A stretch of DNA of 64,000 nt from Parasponia andersonii (GCA_002914805.1 JXTB01000415.1:324710-388709); one strand, 5' to 3'. Positions 11,986 through 25,600 are shown, numbered from the stretch's first letter. Numbers and translations are program-made. Notes: generated by a model from the letters alone, not told the origin.

Positions 11986-13232
11986 AGTGGCTTCAATATC
12001 ATCCATATTTCTAAACAAATTATTTGTTCTTTTCATCTCTTTGATCATGTTTTTTTTTTCTCTAATGATAGTCTCTTTAGTCAAAAAAAATCATGTTGTG
12101 GATTAAAAAAAATATATAAATTAGTCAAAAAAGAAGTTAAACATTCGATACACTCTTAAAAGTAAATTATTATATTTTCATATGTCTAAGTATTAATTTA
12201 GACTGTTATTACACGTCTTATTATTATAAAAATGAAAAAAATATTCAATACTATGTATTTATTATTATTTTTTTCTAACAACTCTATTTATTATAATCGA
12301 TAAAAAAATATTAATTAATTAATTATGAAATATATATGTATATTTTGGAAGGAGAATGGAACTTAAATATTGGATTGAATTCAAGCACGTACGTTGTTAG
12401 ATTTGAAAAAAAAAATGCTCTACTGGGCACTAGCTACCATGAACAAGAGCAATTCTTCTGAACATGGTTATTTTTAGAGTGATTTGTTTCCAATTAAAAA
12501 ACATTTAAGAGATGCACGGTCCTGCATGTTTCACATAATTGGGTCACAATTTTACAAAACTACAATTAATTGTTTGTTGAGCAATAATGTCATTAATTTC
12601 GAGCAACGATATTAGTCGTCCATCCCCATGGCTCATTGAATTTCGATTTAAAAGAGTGAATTATTAGCGATTGACTTTACGTAATCAACATTTGTTTGAT
12701 TTCCAAAAGTTCAACGCGTTATGTATGTCATCTTAAAAGATTTCAAGTTCAAATAAACGCTTTTGCCTTTCTGTGTGAAGAAGGTCAAACCATATTGTCA
12801 GATGCTTCAACACCATAATAAGAATTAAAAAGCATCCAATAATTGACGACCTTTCATTTTATTTCAAAGATCTATATACCAACTACATGTTTTAATCATT
12901 CCAGTAATATCATACACTACTAATAAGGGTCCCTTATGAAATAGGCCGAGATGCGATCTTACTCAAAATCAAAAGTAAAGTAAAATTCAGTGATTAATTT
13001 ATGGACAATTTAGGTCACCTGTAACCTTAAAGGGCACTAGATCTTATACGTCTAACACTCACAGACCAAATAAGAATGTTGAATTGAATTCAAATTTTTT
13101 CATAATTAGGCTAATAGTGGAACCAATCACTTTCTGTATATTCGGGATAATTCTAGATCTAATGCTTTACAGACGCTATTACTAACTTGAGCAGTCTAAT
13201 TGGCCTATCCCATATTTATAGTACAAATTAAC
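11986..13232. other. AT-rich intergenic DNA, nothing recognised
   Basis: No ORF with a recognisable domain and no RNA gene. T-rich and A-rich runs dominate up to about 12330; the rest is ordinary AT-rich intergenic DNA. Confidence 0.55.
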
Positions 13233-13310
13233 TTAACGGCTGTTTGGTAAAAGATAATTCTAATTTTCAGATTAACGGCTGTTTGGTATAAGATAATTCT
13301 AATTTTCAGA
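13233..13310 (+). repeat. 39-bp tandem duplication
   Basis: The unit 'taacggctgtttggt(a)aagataattctaattttcagat' occurs twice, 13233-13271 and 13272-13310, nearly identical. The phrase 'ggctgtttggta' is MITE-end-like, so a transposon terminus may have been duplicated. Confidence 0.8.
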
Positions 13311-13439
13311 TTAATGAAAAATGTTAAAAATTGTGATATGATTATTTGATATAAAAAATAATTGTATTTAGTTTCACAGAATAATATTTTTTATGATTCT
13401 TAAAATATTAGATAACTATGTTTGATTGCGTATAAGATT

Positions 13440-13617
13440 GTGTTTAAATTAAAATTAAAAAGTTAAATTGTTTATAAAATAATAAAATTTGTTAGTATAA
13501 AATAAAATAATTTACTATGATTTATACGTGTTTAAATTAAAATTAAAAAGTTAAATTGTTTATAAAATAATAAAATTTGTTAGTATAAAATAAAATAATT
13601 TACTATGATTTATAAGA
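13440..13617 (+). repeat. 89-bp near-perfect tandem duplication
   Basis: The unit starting 'gtgtttaaattaaaattaaaaag' and ending 'tactatgatttata' is at 13440-13528 and again at 13529-13617, almost identical. No coding potential. Confidence 0.85.
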
Positions 13618-14444
13618 TAGTCGGATCTTTTTGTTTCATTTTTTAAAATGAATTTTAGACAAAGAATCATTTAAAATCTATATATTTTAATAATTTTAAT
13701 ATGAACTCCACTTAATAAGATTTGATTCACGAGATAATTATTTTATTATGTATCAAAATAATACTAAACATGATAATATATTAAAATACTCGTTCTCTCT
13801 TAAGAATTACCTCACGAATTTTTAACTGCCAATGATAGACTGGCAATGCTTGTTCGTCGAGGTTGACACATTTGCAAGCAGCCACCCACCGTAGAGAACA
13901 ATGAAGCCTACTCGAAATTGAACGATTCAAAGATTTTTTGTTTTTTTTTTAAAGGTGGTTGAATAACAAAAGTATAATATATACACTAGTTTGATCTTAA
14001 ACTGATTAAACAAAAGTATTATTTTAGTCCGTAATCTTTTAAAATAATATAGAAATCCTTAAACTTTGCGCCTAAAAGCTAGAGTAAGGTTTCATGTAAG
14101 TTCTTTTCAGGGTTTTTACTAATTAGTCATTTGATCTTGTCTTTTCTGTTAATATGAATTTGTTCTCACAATTTTGAATACTTTATATCAAGTGCCCCTA
14201 AATAGTAACAAGGTTCCTCTTTTATCGTCTTGTACTCACACAATGTCCAAGTGGTCATTTTTAAATTTTAGAGAGTTTTTTGGATATGGAATTCTGTACA
14301 TTTTATTACATGACTTTTAAACATATTTGATGTACTAATGAATGAAAGTAAAAATGGCTACATTATGCTTATTTTTGTTTTTTGTTTTCTCTACTTATAT
14401 TTTTAACCATGTAATTTTTTTCACAGCTCTTTTTCATTTATCTC

Positions 14445-14745
14445 ACTTATTTAATCATATAACAAGTAGCTATTTGGAAATGTCCAATAAAAATAATAGT
14501 AAGGGTATTTATTCATTTAACTTTTTAAAGGAGAAAGAGTCTTCTAACAATGTTAGTATTAGGGAAATAAAGAACAATCTTACTTATTTAATCATATAAC
14601 AAGTAGTTATTTGGAAATGTCCAATAAAAAAAATAATAAGGATATTTATTTATTTAACTTTTTAAGGGAGAAAGATCATTGGATTCTAACTCATTATTAA
14701 TTGTCTTCTAACAATATTAGTATTAGGGGAAATAAAGAACAACTT
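14445..14745 (+). repeat. Diverged tandem duplication, period about 137 bp
   Basis: 'acttatttaatcatataac' at 14445 recurs at 14582, and the following ~130 bp align through 'tgtccaataaaa', 'tttaactttttaa', 'tcttctaacaat' and 'aaataaagaacaa'. The second copy carries a ~20-bp insertion. An ORF at 14342-14599 runs into this repeat and is not considered a gene. Confidence 0.75.
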
Positions 14746-16673
14746 TGTTATTTAAGGACACTTGAATACAAAATTAAAAAGTGAGAGAATAAATTCATAT
14801 CGTGGACAAAACTCGAGGAACAAAAGACTAATATTATTCTTATTTTTTTATGTTCGTTATTAGGAATCTTTAGTATAAATGGTACCTAAAATCAGATTTT
14901 AAAAAATAACTAATACCAAAAAGAGAAAAAAAAAAAAGAAAAAGAAAATATTTTTTTTTTCAAACTTACGGAGCTTAACTATAAGTCTATAATAATTCTT
15001 CACTCAAAAAAGATTAATAAATAAAAAAGCTAAAATTAATTCTTACGTGAAATATTATTTTGCCCTTATTTAAGGAAAAAGGTTAAATAAAAAAATATCT
15101 GCATCAGCCTTTTTAACAAATTCAGAGACAGCTATTATTGATTTTAAAAAGTTAAAAGCCTAAAACAAGATTTTAACAATAATTTAGGGACAATTCTAGC
15201 AGCCTTCACAAAAAGATCATAGGTAAAGCCGTAAAAGAGAATGTGGAATGTGATTCTTCCCTTTTGATTCTGTTTACATTTCTCTCGGCGGCCTAAATTG
15301 ATTGATTTTTTTTTGCTTAAAGAAAGATTATGATTTTTTGGGATTCTAAGAATGTATAACACCAGACTTTGCGTTAGTGATCAAGAAGGTCAAACCATAC
15401 CATAATGTTATGAATGCTTGTAGAACTATATATGAGGTATACAATAAATGTAGACCTTTCATTTGATCGAAAGATATATCTACCAACTACATATTGAATG
15501 ATATAATTGAAAGATATGATTGGCTTTCGATCATATTAATTAGTGGATAAACATTCATTTATTGAATCGGTAGAAAAAAATAATAATAATGAAAATGAGG
15601 TGGATTTATAATGACCGTTTTGTCACTTTTATGTATGTAGGGGTTAGTGTTCACCTTGATCAAAGTATGAAAATATATGATTCATGTATAATATATAACA
15701 TGGATTTTGCCTTTTAATTCACAAAGATTAAACAAAACAATGAGTTAAAAATAGTGTCATTTTCATAAAGGATTTTCTCTGTCCTTTGCCCAGCTCCCAA
15801 ACGAATTAGAGAAACAAGATTAAAAAATAAGAAAAGAAACAAAAACATTTAAATAAAAGGAGGGCCCTAATGGCCAAAAATATAAGCCAAAAACCAAAGT
15901 CAAGTTTTAAATATTCTCTATATAAATATATGGTACCATGTGGTTTGGCGCCTTCTTGTTGTGGTGAAATCAGCAGGCAACAGCCTGGTTCCATTATTTC
16001 ATAAAACTTTGGTACAATATATCGATTGCATTAATCTAAAAAATATAAAAGTTCTCAAAGTGTGAAATCATTTATATTAATTATAGAGAGTTCCCCTATA
16101 TATATATATAATAAAGAGTTTTTCTTTTTTGAATATAACAGTAGTATATAGCAGTTGAACGTCTTAAATGGCTGGCTCAAGACAGCCTTTGTAACTTTTT
16201 TTGGCTCTGAAACAAAAAAATAGTTTGAATATTAGTATTATGTACCTTACTGAGCAGTCAGAGGCATAATAGAGAAACAATGATCCATGTGATTAAGCAC
16301 ATTTTGCACAACATTTCATGCCCTTTTCCCATCTAAAATTATTTTTTTAATCATTATATCTCCCTGTTAAAAAATCCAGTGCATGCATATAATATAATAT
16401 TAAGAATATAATAATTCACTCAAAAAAGAATATAATAATAATAATAATAATAATAAAGATAACAAAAATAATATTAAGGATAATACCAGCCACAATACTA
16501 GCTTTGCCACTTTATTTGCAATTATTTGGACGAATTTTTCGATCATAACCACATGATTATTGTTTTGCCAGATAAAATTTATCTTGTAAACATTCATTAT
16601 TTCTATTGGTAGAACAAAGATTGCTAATAGACCTTTTTTTTGGGCTGAAAAAGACTTATTTATCCCTGTTAAT

Positions 16674-16704
<31 letters not shown>

Positions 16705-18282
16705 TGTCAACCAATAACAAAACAAAGGAACGGGCCCAAAAAAAAAAAAACAATAGCAGAGTGGCAGTGCTGTACAGGGCAGGATCGCTAAAATAAAACC
16801 ATTATTCTCATTCCAGTGTTTTTTTTCTAATTTAAAAAAAGCCATTTTCATCAGTTTTCACTACCCCATTTTGACAACTGAGACATTTTCTCAGAAATAA
16901 AAAATTGGAAGCTAGCTTTGGTCAAAGAAAGTGATTTGACATATTAGTTGGAATAAAAATATGCATACACTGTAGTTGTCTCAGATTCCCTTTTGTAGTC
17001 AAGCTTTTGTTGCAAGCTGTCCCCGGCTTTATAAAATATAATATAAAGTCGGGTTAGTTGGAGAAATTCTGGTAATTTAGCTAAACTCACCGTTTAAGCT
17101 TGCTTAGCAGAGTAGGAAAAGAATCAAATCCTAGTGTTAAGGGCCTAATATTATCAATAAAAAAGGCATATTTCACATGAATTGAGGTACTAAGAAATAA
17201 GAATTGTTATTTTACATTTTTAAGGTACTACAAGAATTATTCTGGTCGGTCCGTAGATGACTTTCACAGCGAAAGAAATAAGAAAAATCAAAGTCGTCCA
17301 TGGAGCCTGATTTGATGCATATTTGGTTCCTGCATCTTTTGTCCAGAAAGATTTTTTTTTTTTTTTTTAAATACCAACGTTATAGGAATTAAGGGTAATA
17401 ATAAAATTCATGATTATCCATCACCAAAAAATTGGAGCAACCATTAGGATGTTTCTTCTTTTAGAATGTGCTTAAGATTCAATACTTCATAATTTAATTT
17501 ATGAACTTTTTTGGCTAATGAATGGTACATAAGGGTGTGTGTGTGTGTGTGAGAGAGAGAGTTATATTTAGTCTTTTTTTTTTTTTCCCATAAGAATTGG
17601 GCCAAAAGATTTCAATTCTATCCCTAGATTCTTAAATTTTTGTAGTGACGAAAGAAATAAGAAACGAGATTATATTATTGATTTTTAGTGTGTTCTCAAA
17701 ATTTAAAACGAAAAATCATGAAAACTCTTAGCACTTTAGTTGGAATATTTGCCACCATTTGGTGACTTTTGACATATTAGATGGACAAAAGTTTTTAGGA
17801 GATTTAATTTATATTTTGTCATACATTCAAAATAGTCAATAATTTTTGCTAAAACAAATAGTCGAGACTTCCTACTATTATTATATCTATATTTGATGAA
17901 GTTTGTGTTTTTGGAAATTGGAAGAGAAACAAGTGATAATTTCTAAAAAAAGAGTGATTGTTATACGTATGGTTTTCTATGCATATATATATATATATAT
18001 TTTGTCCAGTTTCATTAGTTAGAGTGTTAGACAGACTAGACGTATGCCTTGAGCAAGCATGTGCGAATTAATTGCATATTTAATTTTACACCCCCAAAAT
18101 TAAAATAAATAATAAAATGCAATAGTGTACGCCATGAACGTTAGACTATGCCAAAAAAAAAAAACCTCAATGAAAAGGAATTTCCAGGATTAACAACAAT
18201 ATTACAAAATCCCCCCACCAAAAAAAAGTACAATAAAATACAATGAAAACAACAGCATAAAATATTTTATCCGGACGGGGAC
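14746..18282. other. Intergenic DNA upstream of the SCAI gene, with microsatellites
   Basis: No gene recognised. Visible simple repeats are (TA)n near 16097-16110 and 17983-18001, (ATA)n near 16433-16455, (GA)n near 16677-16704, and a compound (GT)n(GA)n near 17535-17561. The minus-strand ORF at 16400-16753 is made of these simple repeats and is not a credible protein. Confidence 0.6.
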
Positions 18283-18288
18283 CACGTG
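18283..18288 (+). promoter_or_regulatory. G-box/ABRE-like CACGTG upstream of SCAI
   Basis: CCACGTGTC contains the palindromic CACGTG core, bound by plant bZIP and bHLH factors, 257 bp before the SCAI start codon. A role in abscisic acid or light response is inferred only. Confidence 0.4.
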
Positions 18289-18544
18289 TCAACAATCTGG
18301 TTCGACGGTACTCAAATCAACGGTGATATTAATAAACATAAAAAATGGGTGAACAAATAAATTATGACGCCACCGTTGATAAACCTCTGAGATTTTATTA
18401 TTACCACTACTAAAACCGAAAAAAAAATGTTTCTCTCTCTAGTTTTGGAAGCTTCACATTTCCCGATGAGAGCCGGAGAATATCGTTACTCGTCGGAGAA
18501 CTGAAACTTTTTTTTGGGGGTGGGGGGGGGGGTTGGTGTCTGGG

Positions 18545-21500
18545 ATGACCGAAAACGACGTCGTCTCGAGGACGTTCCGGGCGCTGGTGGAGAGCGCAGA
18601 CCGGAAGTTCGCTAGGGTTCGGGACGTTCCGGCGTACGGACGGGTCCACAACCAGCACTACTTCCAGAAGGTGTTCAAGGCGTACATGCGCCTCTGGAAG
18701 TTCCAGCAGGAGAACCGGTCGAAGCTCGTCGAGTCCGGTCTGAACCGGTGGGAAATCGGCGAGATCGCCAGCCGGATCGGCCAGCTCTACTTCGGCCAGT
18801 ACATGCGGACCAGCGAGGCCCGGTTCCTGGTCGAGGCCTACGTCTTCTACGAGGCCATTCTCAACCGGAGGTACTTCGATGGCTCCAAGCTAGGGTTGGG
18901 CAAGGATCTGGGTGTGAGGTTCAAGGAATTGAGGTTTTACGCCAGGTTCTTGATGGTCTCCTTCATCTTGAGCCGTACGGAGATGGTGAACCATCTCTTG
19001 GACCGGTTCAAGGCTCTCGTCGATGATAGCAAAGCCAATTTTCGGGTACTTTGGTTTTGAAAATCTCTGTTTTCTTCGTGAATCGATATCAATTTTTTGT
19101 GCGTTGATATTCGAAGCTTTCGAATTTGAATTCCTTCCTTCGTGTTCTTTGTTCTCTCACTTAGTCCACTACCAGAGCTTTGTGATTTACTCTTATAGGA
19201 ATTATAGGGCAAGAAGTATAGTAGTGATGGTTACCGTAATTAGATCGGTTTAATTTGGTTTTGTTTGATTTGGCATCTAGATGAAAACAATTCTGGATCC
19301 ATGAGTTTCTCTCTATTTTTTGTTTATTTATTTTTATTTTTTTACAAGGATTGGGGGCATTTGAGCCTTAAACCTGAATATTGGTAGTGGGTTTAGTTTA
19401 GCAATCAGGCCAAGCTGTGAGCACACGAGTTTCTCTTTTCACATTACGATTTGTCGTCTTAAGGTTCTGATTCTGAAGTTTATTCATAAGTGTTTACTTG
19501 CTATTAAGAAAATTGATCGATGAGATTGGCTTTTGGTTCATGAGAACTGTGAGTCCAGTGGAGTTGCCTGGTGGACCAGGCAATTCAATGAGTTAGGTGT
19601 AGAGTACGTATCGTGCTGACAGAGAAGGGATAGAGAGAGCTGATAAAAATATCCTGTTTCAGTCCACCTGTTTCTCTGGGTTTGGTGGTTTATTTGGTGA
19701 CCTGAAGAAAGTGTCAAATAAAATTAGTAATTTGTTTTTTTGCTGAGAAAACCCGGTTTATTACTGTTAAAGAAGTAGATTTAATTTCCCTTGAACGGTG
19801 AATTGTCATTGCTTAAAAAATTAACATAAATAATGAGTTGTAGGCCATAGAATTACTGCTTGGTAAGTTGACTTACTGTCTTTGATGGGCTAGTAATAGG
19901 GTTATACTGAGACATAGTTTTTTGCTTTTTGGGTTTGTTAACTGGTTCAAGCAGTTCCATGGAGCTAATATTTCGTATTTCTTGCTAAATATCTCAGTGT
20001 GACAAAACCTAACCTGTAAATTTATAAATGACTAGAAAAATGTACTTTTCAAAAGACATTTTATATTTTGGGCTACTTGGTGAATGTTTATTTATGTCTT
20101 GGTATTTGTAGAAAGAATTAGTTTTATTCTAATTAGTTCCTGCATACAACTTTCTAGTTGCTTGCATGATTTATGACGAGTTTAAATTATCTCTACACAG
20201 GATACCAACTTCAAAGAGTGGAGGCAAGTGGTGCAAGAAATTGTTCGATTTATGAAAGTTGATACGTCCTTTATGAATGCTCGGCCATTGCGATATTGTG
20301 CTACATTTGATTCTCATCCAGCATCTCTTTCGTATGTGGCTCGTTTTCATGCAAAGAAGGTCTTGAAATTTCAAGATGCACTGCTGACAAGCTATCGCCG
20401 GAATGAGGTGAGGTGTTTTCGTTCATGCTGCTGGCTAATAATTTAGTTCTTTTGGAGTTTAATCACCATGAAAACCTTGAAAAAAGGAAAAATTTTCTGA
20501 ATGTAACTATGCTTCGGTCGCAGGTTAAATTTGCTGAACTTACATTGGACACATTTAGAATGCTGCAATGTTTGGAATGGGAGCCAACTGGATCCTTTTT
20601 TCACCATAAGCATCCAGCTGAACCGAAGGAGAATGGCAGTTTTACTGATCATTCTGGGGCTTCTGGATTGATCGATATAAACTTGGCAGCAGACATGACC
20701 GATCCAACTTTACCTCCAAACCCAAGGAAAGCTATTCTCTATCGTCCTTCTGTGACCCATTTAATAGCGGTGAGTTTAAAGATATGGTTTTTAAAGCCAA
20801 TTGTCAATTGTATCTATTGCAGTTTCATGTCAATATTTTTGGCTTGATAGGTTGCATTAGCATTATTGTCGCTATTGGGCTATTGAGGTTCCAATAAGCT
20901 GAGGGGGCCATCTTCCAAACTATTTCCTCTTATGAGGGTTCTGTTGAGAGTTATTTGTGAATATCAATTTTTAATCATCCAATCATCTATGTTGGACGCA
21001 AACTCTTCTGTTATAAATGTGAGGTTGGCGAAGATTATGTAGAACTCCATGATATGTTGGCAGGTTATGGCTACAATTTGTGAGGAGCTCCCTCCAGATA
21101 GTGTTATGCTTGTATACCTTTCAGCTTCAGGTTAGGTTGCTTTTGTTATGATAAAAGTCAAGCTATCATGCCTTGTTATCGAAGATAAATTATCTTGGTG
21201 ATCCATGAAGCAGGGAAGGTTGGTCGCGATGTTGCTTTCACAGAATGTTCTGGAGGATCTCAGAAATTCTCAAGAAACAAAGCTGTGTCTCTCCTTGAGC
21301 ATAGTGATACTCTGCCTGTTTCTTCTGTAATTGAGAAGGGAGAGTCTTCTAGTGGATATTATGATAAATATCTGTGGTTCGGTCCTAGAGGAAATTGTGG
21401 TAGGTATTTGATGAGATCTAATGAGCATTTCGGTTTCACTGTACTTTTATGGGCCTTGTCTTATTGCTCCATTCTTATGTTAGGTCTTTTCTTGATTTTC

Positions 21501-23458
21501 AGGTTTAAATAATCTATATCCTGGGGATATTATTCCATTTACACGTAGACCTCTTTTCTTGATTATTGATAGCGACAATAGCCATGCATTCAAGGCAGGT
21601 TTGTCAAAACTTGTGCATGACTTCCCATACTGTGTTTTCTCTGCAGAAAAAAGGAAGTTTATAAATCAGATTTTGTACCCTATAAGAGAATGATTAACTA
21701 TTTTTTCCTTCATCTTTTTTCTACTTTTCATTTTACTTTATACTTTATGGTTGTTTAGAAATTTCCATGTCTACTTGGAGTAACTTCTGTGACTAGAGTA
21801 ATGAAAAATGGGATATTAATCTTTGCTGGAAGCTTGTTGAAAGTTGATGATTTTGTTCTTATAGTCATTGATGTAATCCTGGAGTTCCATGAACCATGCC
21901 GCAGTTGGTTAAGTAAAAGGTTTTGCCATATTAACTTTCAGTACGCATCATTAGTGTGGCTAAGTTCAAGTCATGGATATTTTCTGAATTAACCTCCGTG
22001 GTAAATTGAAATGCTTTAAAGGACCTATTTGGCTGTGTTGATGCTTTAGAAGGAAGCTCTATATAGTGATAAACCATCACCCAGTGTTTTAACCTGTTGC
22101 ATGGGTCCATGAAGGGAAAAAAAGAATATGACAGATACAGAATAGTTTTAGGAGATTGTTTGACCATCTAGATGCTTTTGGATGAGGCCTTCTCCATCGT
22201 ATGGTTACAAGTCCTTAGCAAGAGTTTTTTATGGTGCATTGGGTCATCTATTAGTGAATATCATTTCTCTCTCAACTACTGACGCTTGAATTGTAATTGT
22301 TTCAATTTCAGGTTTTACATGGTGCAGAAAGAGGGGAGCCAGCTGCCCTACTTCTTTCACCTTTGAAACCATCGTTTAAAAACCCATCTGAAATGGATAT
22401 AGCACAAAGTGGAAGTCAGTTTACATTTTTCTTGACTGCACCCCTGCCATCCTTTTGCCAATTAGTTGGCTTCTCTAATCCAGATACTGAAGCTGTAAGT
22501 TAATACGACAACTTGTTTATACTTCCTGAAAATTAGATGTGTCTATGAGTTACTGATTTGTTTCACATTGTAGGATGTTTATAACGAGGCTGAGGACATA
22601 CTCTCCACTGCTTTCTCTGAGTGGGAAGTTATTCTATTGACATCAAGAAGTCTGGATCTAGTTTGGGCACAAGTTCTGTCTGATCCATTTCTTCGACGAC
22701 TTCTTTTGAGGTACTTAGCTAACATATCAAGCAGAATCGTAAACTTCTTTTTTCCCCTCACATTAAGAAGTGTGACTACACAATTTCAAAATCTAGACCG
22801 AGTTAGAATGTACTGAAAATTCCTCAATCCAGTGGATCATCCCACTTGATTGTGTACAAAGTTATCTATGGTAAAAGTAAAACCAGTTCTTGACTCATAA
22901 TTCCACTTGTTTTTGGTAAACAAACAGTTCTAGTTAAATGAGTTGTTAACGTGTAATACTAGTTGTAGACTTGTAAAATGATTTAAACTGATATTTCCCT
23001 TGATAACTCATTCTTACTATAAGAGAACTCATCTTATCCAAGCTGCATTATGCCACTTAAGAGATCATAGGATGACAGATGGCCTCAATGTATTTTGTGT
23101 ATCATCTTGTTCATTGTTCCTATAATTGATGGATTCCTTATAAGATGATTAAGGCAGGAACTTTGGTGCTTATATGCAAAATAGTGACTATTATTTTTGA
23201 GCTCTACTTCTTCATATATATATATCTGTTAAAACGAATGGAAATGCTGATGATATTGCATATATTTCCAGATTCATATTCTGCAGATCGGTGCTCTCTT
23301 TCTTCTGTCCCCCAGAAGATAGGGAGCAATGTTTACCGACGTGCCTACCTTCACTTCCCAATTCTTTCTCCCCAGATTCTGAAGTTGTGAAGGCTTCTGT
23401 TCTTCGGCTTGCAAAGCATTTGAGAGTTGTTGACTGTTTTCACTTTGATGATACGTGA
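18545..23458 (+). CDS. SCAI: SCAI-family protein, complete, 9 exons, 601 aa
   Basis: Exons 18545-19045, 20201-20407, 20524-20769, 21064-21130, 21214-21399, 21503-21594, 22312-22494, 22574-22710 and 23272-23458 join without a stop to 1806 nt. The peptide opens MTENDVVSRTFRALVESADR and holds VFKAYMRLWKFQQENR, IGQLYFGQYMRTSEARF, KVDTSFMNARPLRYC, YPGDIIPFTRRPLFL and the end VVDCFHFDDT. This is the SCAI family; the animal member is a nuclear co-repressor of MRTF/SRF transcription and also acts at DNA breaks. The plant role is not established. The ATG at 18545 is chosen because the frame upstream holds only a TTG; the family's length (about 600 aa) fits. Exon 1 is much more GC-rich than the rest. 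Intron 6 appears to start with GC instead of GT (AAG|GCAGGT at 21595). A run of G precedes the start. No gap or frameshift. Confidence 0.93.
19325..19440 (-). mobile_element. SINE-like insertion in SCAI intron 1
   Basis: Read on the minus strand, this has a tRNA-like A-box region (TTGGCCTGATTGCTAAAC), a B-box-like GGCTCAAATGCCCCC and a T/A-rich tail. That is the layout of tRNA-derived plant SINEs. Both boxes are degenerate and no target duplication was found. Confidence 0.4.
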
Positions 23459-24490
23459 TAAGAAGCCCAAAAATCCCAAAAATGCCAAGACATGATATAG
23501 TGGTTGACATTGCATCTCCGCCAGGGTCAATATTCCATCGGTTCGGTAGGACGATATCTTCCCCGATCGGCTTTTCGGGGAATGTCATTGGTTGTTGATG
23601 GAGATTAGGCCGACGATGGAGTGGACTGCATCTGATTGTTTTTTTTACTGCCTACATACAACCCCCGCTGTGTCAGTCCTGTCTGCAATTCTTGTATGGT
23701 GCCTGTATCTGATATTTTTGTAGGCTTGGGGTTTTTCAGGTTATTTCTTTGGCGCTTTTCTTTTTCTTTTTCTTTTCACTTAAAATTGTCAATACACTCT
23801 GTAGAAGAAAATCAGATTGTGGAAAAGGAGTATATAATTTTTCTGCTTTTTGAGTTGTATTTCACATTTTTACTTTCTGGAAATGTTGTGTAAGCAAGGT
23901 CTCAGATTTTTATTTTTATTTTTTCTTTTTGCTTGGATAAACTAGGTCTCAGATGCTTAAAGGTCTTCACTCTTCAATTGTAACACACGGCAATTAGACA
24001 GACTGCTTTGTATTCCAAGTTGGTCTTTCTCGTGTATATTGGATTTTCCAACTACATGTTTTTTGAAGCTTTTAAAGTATTTAATGAATCTGGTTTTCTC
24101 GAATTATCAAGCTTGCTTTCATATTTGATACATAGGTGGAGCACCGACCTCCTTGGTTTTTATACTATTCTTATTATTTTTTCTTTTTTTCTTTACACTT
24201 TTTTGTTTTTCTCAATTTCTTACAAGTATTGGTAAGAGATAGGGGTGTTCATCAATCCATATCAAATGTAATTTTTTTTTTTACATTCATCCACCTATCC
24301 AATATAAGTTTGAATTTGGGAAACGGACACTTATACCTTACTTTTAAAAAATAATTCCGAAGTTACGATCACCCCAATTCAATTCTACCTTAAATGACAT
24401 TTTTCTAAATATTTACGACCTGAAAATTGTGGTGGCATTTTGGTAAATAGATGATCAAATGCGTGCGCCAGAATTTATACAAGTAAATAT
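23459..24490. other. SCAI 3' UTR and downstream DNA
   Basis: The first ~500 bp after the SCAI stop have ordinary transcribed-like composition and probably hold the 3' UTR; the poly(A) site is not certain. Several T-rich ORFs (23636, 24008, 24136) show no domains. Beyond about 24240 the DNA is intergenic. Confidence 0.5.
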
Positions 24491-24494
24491 GCAT

Positions 24495-24620
24495 ATATGG
24501 TTGGAAGGAAAGGCTAGCCTATTGGCTAATGCATTCTCTTTTCTCCACCCTAGCGTTCATATCCCACCTCCGCCACTTTTAAATTGTCAAGATTCTTTTT
24601 TTCATTTTTAATTTTTTAAT
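24495..24620 (+). mobile_element. tRNA-derived SINE-like sequence
   Basis: 'ggctagcctattggctaatgc' resembles a Pol III A box, and 'gcgttcatatcccacctccgcc' about 40 bp later resembles the B box (GGTTCGAATCC) with two changes. A T-rich tail follows. This is the layout of plant tRNA-related SINEs. No target duplication resolved. Confidence 0.5.
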
Positions 24621-24919
24621 TTCTTTTTCTATTATTTATTTATTTATTTCTCTTTTTTTTTTCTTTATCATTTCATTTCTTTTCCTCTTCCTTAACTTTT
24701 TTTTTCCCTTTCATTTTCTCAAAAACCTAAATAAATAAATGCAAACAATTTTTTTCTTTTCTTATTTCACATTTTTTTTTCTCCTTTTTAACAAATACAT
24801 TAACTCTTTTTTTTTCCTCTTTGGACATGTTCACTACTTTTTTTTCCTCTAATCTTTAGGAAACAAAAAAAAATATGTTTCTTTTTTTCTTTTTCATTCT
24901 CGTTTTCATTTTGTTTCTT

Positions 24920-25600
24920 TAATTATTTTTTTGTTTGCTTCATATTGGTTTTTGATTACTTGTAAAAATCAATTTAGTTTCTAGTTTTTAGTAATTAAAT
25001 AACAAAATTAGTTTATAGTTACTATTAGAAACTAATTTGGTTTATGATTTCCAATAACGAAATTGATTTCTAGTTTTTAGTAATTAAATTGGTTTCTAAA
25101 AATTTTCAAATATTATTTTAAGTAACTAGATTAGTTTCTCAAGTTGGTTTCTCGTTACTAACCAAATTAATAACTAACTACTAAATTGGTTTCTGATTAC
25201 CGGTAAAAACTAATTTAGTTTTTGGTTTCAAGAGTAGATAGTAACTAATTTATCAAAAAAAGGGGGAAAAAAAAAGTAACCCATAACCAATGTGGTTTCC
25301 CATTACTAATCAAATTATTAACCAATTACTAGATTAGTTTCTTGTTACTAGTAGAAACCAATTTTGTTTTTAATTTTAATAGTAGCTAGTAACCATTTTC
25401 TCAATGAAAAAAAAAGACAATAATCAAATTGGTTTCTTGGTAATCAGATTGTTTCTCAAGTAAGTTTCACATTACTAACCTAATTAGTAACAAACTACTA
25501 AATTGGTTTTTGGTTACTGGTAGAAACCAGTTCAATTTTTGGTTTCAAGAAAAGCTAGTAATCATTTCCTCCAAAAAAAAGAAGCATATAACCAATTTAA
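24920..25600 (+). repeat. Degenerate repeat array rich in 'aattggtttctagttac'
   Basis: Phrases such as 'ctaaattggtttctgattaccggtaaaaac', 'ctagattagtttcttgttactagtagaaac' and 'ctaaattggtttttggttactggtagaaac' recur roughly every 120-190 bp with variable filler. The array borders the minisatellite that begins near 25600. No ORF. Confidence 0.65.

Noticed and set aside
14342..14599. 85-residue hydrophobic ORF
   Set aside because: It is AT-rich, runs into a tandem duplication whose second copy does not keep the frame, and has no recognisable domain.
16400..16851. Minus-strand ORFs rich in Leu and Ser
   Set aside because: They are translations of (ATA)n and (GA)n simple repeats.
18512..18544. SCAI start at the upstream TTG (18533)
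   Set aside because: It follows a G run without an ATG; the ATG at 18545 gives the expected N-terminus.
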